A DNA stretch of 64,000 bases from Amyloporia xantha. Its lineage: Eukaryota; Basidiomycota; Agaricomycetes; Polyporales; Adustoporiaceae. Within the stretch, counting starts at the first letter, position 1; each line of letters opens with the position of its first letter. Below are positions 56,764-64,000 of this stretch, piece by piece. The stretch is from the NCBI GenBank assembly GCA_036971615.1, contig JAYKKR010000014.1, positions 186,001 through 250,000 on the forward strand. Reading direction: 5' to 3'. The translations under genes and the position numbers were made by a program. The notes beneath the pieces are model-generated. The model did no database searches, was not told the DNA's origin, and was given only the letters and a program-made list of their open reading frames with translations.

Positions 56764-57415
56764 CTATCCCTGGAGCTCTTCCGCCCTCTTCTTCAGCCCG
56801 TCTGCCACGGCTCGGAACCCCTCCTGCAGGCCCCCGCTCATGAACCATCGCACAACATATGCACCCGGACCACCCATGTCCTCTCTTGTCTCATATAGCG
56901 TCTTCCCACCCTCGACGACGCTCAGTGCTTGCCACCGCTCCGCCTTGATCAGCCACTGCGGAAGGAGATTCCGCCATGCGATACGGTGGGTAGCAGGGTC
57001 GACGGCGGAGATGATCTCGAGAGGGCGGGACGTGGGCGCGTGGTTCATGTCAGACGTTGGAGGGATGTGCACCTCCATCAGGAGGTACTGGCCCTCGCGC
57101 GGTGTCTGGTCCGGCAGGGGCTGCTTAGACGAGCCGTCGACGATGGTCTGCTTGTGTCTGGGGCCGTCGCGCGTCAGCAAGGACTGCAGCATGGACATGA
57201 AGATTAGAGCGCACACGAAGCCGTTCCTGATGCGGCATTCCAATCAGTAGGATGGGTGAGCTGCAGGACGCCGTGCGCGCGACGTACCATTCATTGTAGG
57301 ACGAGAAGTCGAGGAGGATCTCCCAGACTTTGTCGATGGGTGCGTCGATGACGGCCGACGAACTGAACGACACGACGCCTACGAAGGGAGGAGGGGGAAG
57401 ATTGGACTCGGTCAT
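56764..57415 (-). CDS. SRPBCC/START-like fold protein
   Basis: Exon 1 (57415-57288) and exon 2 (57226-56764) with a 61-nt GTACGT...CAG intron give 196 residues. The pattern FSSSAVIDAPIDKVWEILLD, FSSYNEWN (first strand and helix), RIAWRNLLPQWLIKAERW in mid-chain and a long C-terminal helix (GGLQEGFRAVADGLKKRAEE) are typical of the SRPBCC hydrophobic-ligand-binding superfamily (polyketide cyclase/dehydrase, Bet v 1-like). The ligand is unknown. No signal peptide is seen. Confidence 0.8.
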
Positions 57416-58524
57416 ATCTTACAGTCTTGACTCGGGAGGGGTTCAATAAGTGTGATGGAATGGTACTTGCTATGTAGTGTACTTGCAGGTCCCAGGATTC
57501 CGACAAGTAGGATTGATAGGCACGTGATATCCACGACTCACCTATTTCTTGCCTCAGTTTCCCCGAAATGATCCCGCATTTTCTGTTTCTTTCTCTCTCA
57601 CCAAGGTTTCGTATGTATATACGGCGTATACTTGTCAAGTTATCGAGTGAGGTTTCTCCTCTATTCCAACATCAGAAAAATTCTGGAAATCAACCAATGA
57701 GACTCGATCGCGACGTCGCACCGCCCGACTTCGTCAACGATACAAATTGACTGGAGGCTTGGAATCCTTGAGCTCGTGGCATGATGTTGAGCTCATGTTA
57801 TTGGCGAGGACAGTCGAGAATTCCACATCTCGCATCAACGGTAGGACCTTTTACCATTTGATACGCCCACTAGCGATGAGATACTTATTACTTACACCCC
57901 TGGCACATGTCCATGTGCACGGTACTGGGGAGTCTTCCCTGCTGTCGAAAGGTATGGTCAGGTGGAACGCCCTTCTGATTGCAGTAACGGCAAAGTCAAA
58001 TTTAAAATTCGAACTTGGGAGAAAAGCTATCTAGAGCGCTGACCGTCTCACCGCTGCACTGTTATGAATACGCCGTATTTCTACCCAACATTGTGTCTCC
58101 AGCGAACTCGCGACATATCTCTACACTCAATGACCGGCCCGGGGCAGTCTGTAGTTCTCATTTATGAAACTTTCCTAACCAGGACCGCTGTGTACTGATC
58201 GATCAATTCTACGATCTGTGTCCTTGCCACCTCAGCCCATTTCACCGCACGCCCTTCCACCCTCTCGCCGCGTCCGAGCCGATATCTGCGAACTGATGTC
58301 GAGGAAAACACGCTTTGTTCCCATATGTGCTTCCAATGCTCGCGGTAGGTGGACAAATATATCATACCTCTTGATTCGCCCACCGTCTGTTATTTAGGTA
58401 CGCCTCGCGAAGCCGTACACGCGGTGCAAGATAACGGATAGATTTATAGTGACACGGCCTATTGCAAGAACATGCAGTCGGTCGCACTAAACGGCTTCAA
58501 GCCCTCTCGTCGTGAGAGCTCATC
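57416..58524. other. Divergent intergenic region
   Basis: Upstream regions of the SRPBCC gene and the GH20 gene. Small frames only; none supported. Confidence 0.4.
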
Positions 58525-60195
58525 ATGTTGGGCAAGGTCGCTCTCGTCGCTGCGTCGCTTCTCGCCGTCGTCTCTCACGTCGACGCCCTCTGGCCGTTGC
58601 CCCGCAACTTGGACGAGGGTACCAGTGCCCTGCGTCTTTCGTACGGCTTCCACATCTCCCTCTCTCCAGACATCGTCAGTCCTCCGGCCGATCTCCTCGA
58701 GGCTGTCGCGCGCACGCAGTCGTACCTCTTCACGGACAACCTTGGGAGACTCGTGGTGGGCCGCGGTGCGGGTGATGTCAGCGCGTTCGAGACTGCCCCG
58801 TACCTGTCCGAGTTGACTCTGTCTCTCGACCCTGGCTCGACCGTCTCGTCCATCACCCTGGAGGCGCAGAAGCCCCTCGAGGAGCGAGATGAGGCATATA
58901 TCCTGACCGTGCCGGAGAATGGATCTGCTGCATCCATCACGGCCACCTCAACCTTGGGTCTCTTCAGAGGTCTGACCACCTTCGGCCAGCTGTGGTACGA
59001 GTATGACGGCACGATCTACGCCTTGAACACTCCCCTTGCCATCGACGATTCGCCTGCATACCATTACCGGGGTCTGCTGCTCGACTGCGCGCGGAACTAC
59101 TTTGCAGTATCCGACATTTTGCGTACCCTAGATGCGATGAGCTGGGTGAAGATCAACCAGCTCCACTGGCACGTCGTCGACAGCCAGAGCTTCCCTCTGC
59201 AAGTCCCCGGGTACACGGAGCTCGCGACGTATGGCGCATACTCACCCGAGATGATGTACACCACGAGCGACGTTGCAGAGATCGTAGCATATGCGGGAGC
59301 ACGCGGTATTGATGTGCTGGTGGAGATCGATACCCCCGGACATACCACGGCTATCGGGGATGCTCATCCAGACTTCATCGCCTGCAACCAAGCTCGTCCG
59401 TGGGCCGATTATGCCGCGGAGCCGCCCGCCGGACAGCTGCGCCTCGCGAACACGACCGTTGCATCCTGGACGGCGGGGCTGTTCTCGGCAGTGGCAGAGA
59501 TGTTCCCGTCCACCATGGTTAGCACCGGCGGAGACGAAGTGAACACATATTGCTACCAAGAGGACCCGGAGACGCAGGCGGATCTGGCCGCATCAGGGCT
59601 CACCTTCGAGGAAGCGCTCAACAACTTCGTGATGGGCACACACGGCGCACTGATCAAGGCAGGGAAGACGCCGGCGGTGTGGGAGGAGATGGTGCTGGAC
59701 TACAACCTCACGCTCTCCAAGGAGACGCTCGTCCTCGTGTGGATCTCCTCCACGGACGTGCAGGCCGTCGCGGACAAGGGCTTCCGCGTCATCCACGCCG
59801 CGTCGAACTACTTCTACCTCGACTGCGGCGCGGGCGAGTGGATCGGGGACGACCCGTCGGGCAACAGCTGGTGCGACCCGTTCAAGACCTGGTCGCACAC
59901 GTACACGTTCGACCCGCTCGCGAACCTCACCGCGGACCAGTACCCGCTCATCATGGGCGGCCAGCAGAACCTGTGGACGGAGCAGTCGAGCCCGGACAAC
60001 CTGGACTCGATCGTGTGGCCCCGCGCCGCGTCGTCGGCGGAGGTGTTCTGGAGCGGGGCGGGGGGCAACCTGACCGCGGCGCTCCCGCGGCTGCACGACG
60101 TGTCGTTCCGGATGCAGCAGCGTGGTGTGCGCTCGATTCCACTCCAGCCGCTGTGGTGTGCGCTGCGGCCATTTGAATGTGATCTCACGTGGTAG
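58525..60195 (+). CDS. Secreted beta-N-acetylhexosaminidase, GH20
   Basis: Intronless, 556 residues. ATG 58525 gives a signal peptide (MLGKVALVAASLLAVVSHVDA, cut before LWPLPR), then a GH20b-like N-terminal domain to about residue 165. The TIM barrel starts at YHYRGLLLDCARNYF. Key motifs: INQLHWHVVDSQSFPL, VEIDTPGHT and the catalytic Asp-Glu pair STGGDEVN; the substrate-binding Trp side is supplied by PAVWEEM and LWTEQSSPDN. Likely sites for N-glycosylation are several NxT/S. It releases terminal GlcNAc from chitin oligomers outside the cell and may take part in cell-wall turnover or chitin use. Full length for the family and apparently intact. Confidence 0.96.
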   Translation: MLGKVALVAASLLAVVSHVDALWPLPRNLDEGTSALRLSYGFHISLSPDIVSPPADLLEAVARTQSYLFTDNLGRLVVGRGAGDVSAFETAPYLSELTLSLDPGSTVSSITLEAQKPLEERDEAYILTVPENGSAASITATSTLGLFRGLTTFGQLWYEYDGTIYALNTPLAIDDSPAYHYRGLLLDCARNYFAVSDILRTLDAMSWVKINQLHWHVVDSQSFPLQVPGYTELATYGAYSPEMMYTTSDVAEIVAYAGARGIDVLVEIDTPGHTTAIGDAHPDFIACNQARPWADYAAEPPAGQLRLANTTVASWTAGLFSAVAEMFPSTMVSTGGDEVNTYCYQEDPETQADLAASGLTFEEALNNFVMGTHGALIKAGKTPAVWEEMVLDYNLTLSKETLVLVWISSTDVQAVADKGFRVIHAASNYFYLDCGAGEWIGDDPSGNSWCDPFKTWSHTYTFDPLANLTADQYPLIMGGQQNLWTEQSSPDNLDSIVWPRAASSAEVFWSGAGGNLTAALPRLHDVSFRMQQRGVRSIPLQPLWCALRPFECDLTW

Positions 60196-62024
60196 ATGGC
60201 CTCGCTGGGGAGACCGCAGTGTACAAGGAAGGACTGGATGTTTTGATTCATCATGAGGGATTTTGGTACTGAAATACGTACATTGCTGAAGATACCTGCA
60301 CCAACGAATGGATGATTATTTTTTGATGTACTTTCTGAGCTCTTCGAGACCTGTCAGCTGCAATGGTGACCGGTGGCAGATCCGAGCACTAATTCACAAA
60401 ATTGACCGGAGCATGGATCGGGTTATTCGTGTGATTTTGGTCCCCTCGCCGCTACCAACTGTTCGCGACGCATTTCAAGTGTTTCTAACAGATGCGTAAA
60501 GCGGCTTATGGCGCGCAATAATTGCACGATACAACCACAAAATCTATATGCGTTTTCATCTCAATGCATCATGCTATCTGAAAGAAACTCGTTTGTCGTG
60601 CACGACGACTTGACGATGTTAATGTAGTGTGGGGAGCAGCAGGATCTAAATGCATAGTGGAGAACTCAAAAACAAGATGGACAAACCGTTGTGGGAACAG
60701 CGGCTACTCGAGGCTGCACAGGCGATAGTTTTAAAAACGTAATAAGTAAGATCATGACAACTGTGAAGATGGAACGTGCATTCGTACATGGAGAATACGA
60801 CGTTTCCACCGTCCGAATCAACACTCCTCGCAGCAGATGAGCGCCTCATGTCTGCTTGTCTCGTCAAGACCGCTCCCTTGCCCTAGCTGTCGTTTGTGTA
60901 GATAGACAGTCTAGATGGGATGTTAATGAAGACGTGGCTGGTCGTACTCCAAGCCTCCGCGGATGTTCCTGAGTCCGGGATTAGTAGCCATGATTAAATG
61001 GGAGAAACTGCCAGGGTGATCTGCATACAGTGCAGAGCCGGTATTCAATGACGCTGGTAGCAACCGTATGTTAAATGATCAGAGGAGAAGTACCACGTAG
61101 CTACATCTTATAGACCTATATCGTCGCCTTCAACTCAAACATAGATCCCGGACCTGTCTAGAAACGACGTGCCCAGGGGTGCCAATAGCTAGACGTCTGA
61201 AGCGCTGCACACAGTGCACAGCGCGACCGCCGATGCGCGATTGGTTAGATCTGGCCAAAAACCCGTACTTGATCAATCCCCTAGGCGGCCTGTTTGTATA
61301 TATGATAGATGTCGCAGAACAATCAACGAGAATGAAATGAGGTACTGGAGACATACTAGCCTACAGCATTAGCTGTGCTGCGGTGCCTGCCAATGGCGAG
61401 GAAATTGCTATATTTCGAGGTATCCCTTCCTCCCATGGCCTTCAGCTGGTGTGAGCCGGTCAGGGTAAGCTTGGTGGCATCATTCAGAGTACACATGGGA
61501 CAGCAGTCACCACACCCAAACCATTCCGCATATAGAGCAGCATTCAGACGCTGCCTGATAGCTCATCACTTTTCATGACTACGTCTCTGCAAATGAGAAC
61601 ATACAGGCCTGCGAGATGTAGGATCGGATCTCACCTTTTTCTGTGTCTTCCCGCTATACCGTGATTTCCAAGATGCTGGGAATCTATCAGGCTGTGTCCA
61701 TCGGATGTCGTATTGATGAGACTCAATTGATGTTTTGAGAGACGTGCATGTGCCCGTAGTGACAGTCCTCATTAAGTACATGTACACCCGGACAGTCCCC
61801 GTCTTGTCATCTGCGGACGTCTTGTTCTGTCTTGTTTTTGTTCTTGTCATCTCAGGGCAGTTGGATTGCCACTGTCTGCCTCGGGGTAGTCTCGGAGAGC
61901 TGCAGGCTGCTCTTAATAGGCAACTGAGCATCCCGGTTGAAGACTTTTTCAACTCGCTTTTGACTCTTGGGCTTGCCAGATCATCAGTGTTTTTTCTTGG
62001 TTCTCCAGCGGATCCTTCGACGGG
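60196..62024. other. 1.8-kb intergenic region, no supported gene
   Basis: 3' flank of the GH20 gene and 5' flank of the next gene. Open frames of 60-128 codons lack domain signal. Confidence 0.4.
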
Positions 62025-64000
62025 ATGGCCGTTCGTTTAGCTGGCGATGAGGAGGTAGGAACATCAGGGCCTGAAATGAGTCTTGAGGGGGCCGTCTTTG
62101 GCAGCGCACCGCGCAAACGCACTGCCAGCAATCCGACGCCTATCAAGCGCGATGCTCCGATTTCCCCAGCTCTTAGCTCCCCGGAAATTTCTATGTCGAG
62201 GAAAATAGGTGGAAGCCCGACCAGAAGACAGCCGCGAACAGGTGCAGACATCAAAAGACCCGACAGCCCGGACATCGGGACGATTCTAGCTAGAACACCT
62301 CGACCGAAACGCAGGTCGTCTGCTGCACCCTCGCCTTCGTCGGTTCGCGTGCGGTCTCGCACGACTTCATTGGCGGGGCCTCCTTCCAGCTGGAAGGACA
62401 AGGGTGATGATGGTCTGCAAGGTGTGTCCGTGACGTCCGACATGCTAGCTGAGGAAGGCCTGGGGGAGTTGGACACGGACGAAGAGCTACGCATGGAAAA
62501 GGAACTGGAGGGCGATGGAAGCGAGTCTGATTCGAGTATCGACCTCCATACACCGTTGCCGTGAGTAAATTCTCTGCTGACGATAGAAGATCATCTTGAC
62601 AGTGCTTCACTTCCACAGGCATATGATGTTCCGAGATGGCCTACTATCTCCACGCTCAAAATTGCTTCCTCAAGGATCAGGGTCTCTGTCTCCATTTCCC
62701 AATAGCCTAGAGGAAAGCACGGATGGTGCTGACCTAGACCGCTCACGGAGTGTTCTCAGTGTGGTCTCTACTGGCGAGTAAAAACTAATCTATGTTGTGA
62801 AATTGCGCTGATACATTGTTCATAGCGGGATCCGTCATGACAAAGTCCGGGTTACTCTACAAGGACCCTCGTGATACTGTAAGACGGCGCATCCGCCACC
62901 GAGATGGTCATCTTCTCCGTGCAGGTATGGGTTTGACAACTGGACTTGGTTGGAGCGATAGGTATACCGGTTATTACTCTCAGCTATGCCATGCAGACTG
63001 ATCTACCAATTTCACCAGTGAGGATGAGGATGCACCGTCGACGCTAACACGGCGCCTCATTCATACTTCCATAGCGCGGCGACCTTCTACTTCCCTTTCT
63101 CGCCCTCTTTCAGAAGCCGGAAAGGATTCTGTGGGCTCAAGTGCGTCCCGATCACCGCCTCTAATGCAGTCGTCCTTCCGAACGGGTCATTCCGGCATGC
63201 TTGGCCGATCTGCGTCCATTTCGTTGTCTAACCTACGACGCCCTAGTGAGACAGCCAACGGCAGGACTATTCCGCCCAGGAACAGGACACAGTCGTCTGC
63301 ATCGTTGAGTTCCACCTCCGTAGCTTCCTCCACAGCCCGGTCGTCCACTCCTTCCACCCCGAGTTCATCGGGTGTCGCTCCCACGCGCCAGCCTGTGCGC
63401 CTTCCGAAGTCCACGGAGATGCAAAAGGCACTGACAAGACAGAGGACGCAGTCGTCTGCGTCCGCGAGCACGAGCTCCGTCGTATCCACCAGCTCTGCCG
63501 GGTTGTCTACTCCTTCCGGATCAGAGCCTACTGGTTTATCTGCCCCTAGATATCCGCTACGTGGGACGAAATCCTCCGAGCTGCAGAGCGGTCCCCGGAG
63601 CAGGACCATGTCTACCACATCCAGCGTCAGCTCTACCTCCGTCTACTCCAACACGTCCGGATCGTCCACCAGCACTCCCTCCGCTTCCAGCTCGACGACG
63701 ACGGTCATACGGCCCCTCCGTCTCTCCCCGTCTGCAGGTGTGCGCGCCCGTGTCCCTCGCACCTCCTCCGGCCCGGTCGCCCCTGTGTCCCGCAAAAGAG
63801 GGATCCCCCTCGAGCATCAGCGTGCCCGCACCTTGTCGACCTCGCAGGTCTTCGTCAGCCCGTTCACGAAGAACGTGCCCTGCCCCATATCTCCATCTGT
63901 CTCGACGCCTGCCCCAGGCTGGCCTTCCAAGCCGTCTTCCCAATCGACGTCTTCCCGCCTGTCTCCTTCCTCCACGCCGCCCTCGCCCTCTGCGAGAGCC
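62025..64000 (+). CDS. Serine-rich protein, 5' part; runs off window
   Basis: Exons 62025-62560, 62619-62773, 62826-62961 and 63019 to beyond 64000. Intron 1 (GTGAGT) and intron 3 (62962-63018, GTATAC...CAG) are standard. Intron 2 joins in frame only from a GC donor at 62774 (CTG|GCGAGT), giving VVSTAGSVMTKSG. The protein starts MAVRLAGDEEVGTSGPEMSL and has acidic LGELDTDEELRMEKELEGDG. The most conserved-looking block is KSGLLYKDPRDTVRRRIRHR through GLTTGLGWSDSEDEDAPS. After this come hundreds of Ser/Thr residues with spaced RTxSSAS repeats. I do not recognise it; a cytoskeletal or cell-polarity protein (KAR9-like was considered) would be a guess. The end lies outside the window. Confidence 0.65.

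Noticed and set aside
59550..60176. 208-codon plus-strand and 167-codon minus-strand frames
   Set aside because: Overlap the well-supported GH20 gene in other phases; GC-rich third positions leave them open.

Overview
The window is eukaryotic nuclear DNA from a filamentous basidiomycete, most likely an Agaricomycete (perhaps a polypore; this is inference). The pointers are introns of about 50-65 nt with GT-AG ends, single-copy housekeeping genes typical of the group, an HDEL ER-retention signal, a local family of BTB/POZ genes, and a fungal Ty3/gypsy chromovirus. Intron positions were read by eye.

Left gene-dense block (0.5-19.6 kb): an ER-lumenal Hsp70 (LHS1/HYOU1 type, minus) and UTP10, an SSU-processome HEAT-repeat protein (plus), diverge from a 259-bp shared promoter. 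A fungal Munc13-like protein (MUN plus C2) follows, then a small unidentified serine-rich gene.

Transposon-rich block (21-45 kb): a 498-bp hAT-like MITE with a perfect 8-bp target duplication. A broken SAP-like mini-gene. A 2,821-bp element built of two seemingly identical 1,164-bp inverted arms with CACTG ends and a TCA duplication. A BTB pseudogene is split by a ~1.06-kb LTR, which is itself split by an 11.9-kb chromovirus (27615-39501), whose gag-pol junction carries a further 4.2-kb insertion containing a 3.07-kb GC-rich foldback. The chromovirus has same-length, seemingly identical 351-bp LTRs, a 5-bp target duplication, Gag, PR-RT-RNase H, integrase with chromodomain, an 11-nt primer site complementary to the predicted 5' end of its own RNA (Tf1/sushi-type self-priming), and three extra ORFs between integrase and the 3' LTR: two small membrane peptides and a CCHC zinc-knuckle protein. 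Further right are another TIR element, a second BTB pseudogene, a second copy of the hAT-like MITE, and an intact BTB gene.

Right gene block (44.8-64 kb): a conserved unidentified fungal gene with an unusually long (1.33 kb) intron, two more intact BTB genes in tandem, a BAG-domain/IQ-motif protein, a SRPBCC-fold protein, a secreted GH20 beta-N-acetylhexosaminidase, and the 5' part of a serine-rich gene that runs off the window.

The housekeeping genes do not form one pathway. Several concern proteostasis (LHS1, BAG protein, BTB adaptors). The BTB family and the mobile elements occupy the same stretch, and the family has expanded and decayed there.
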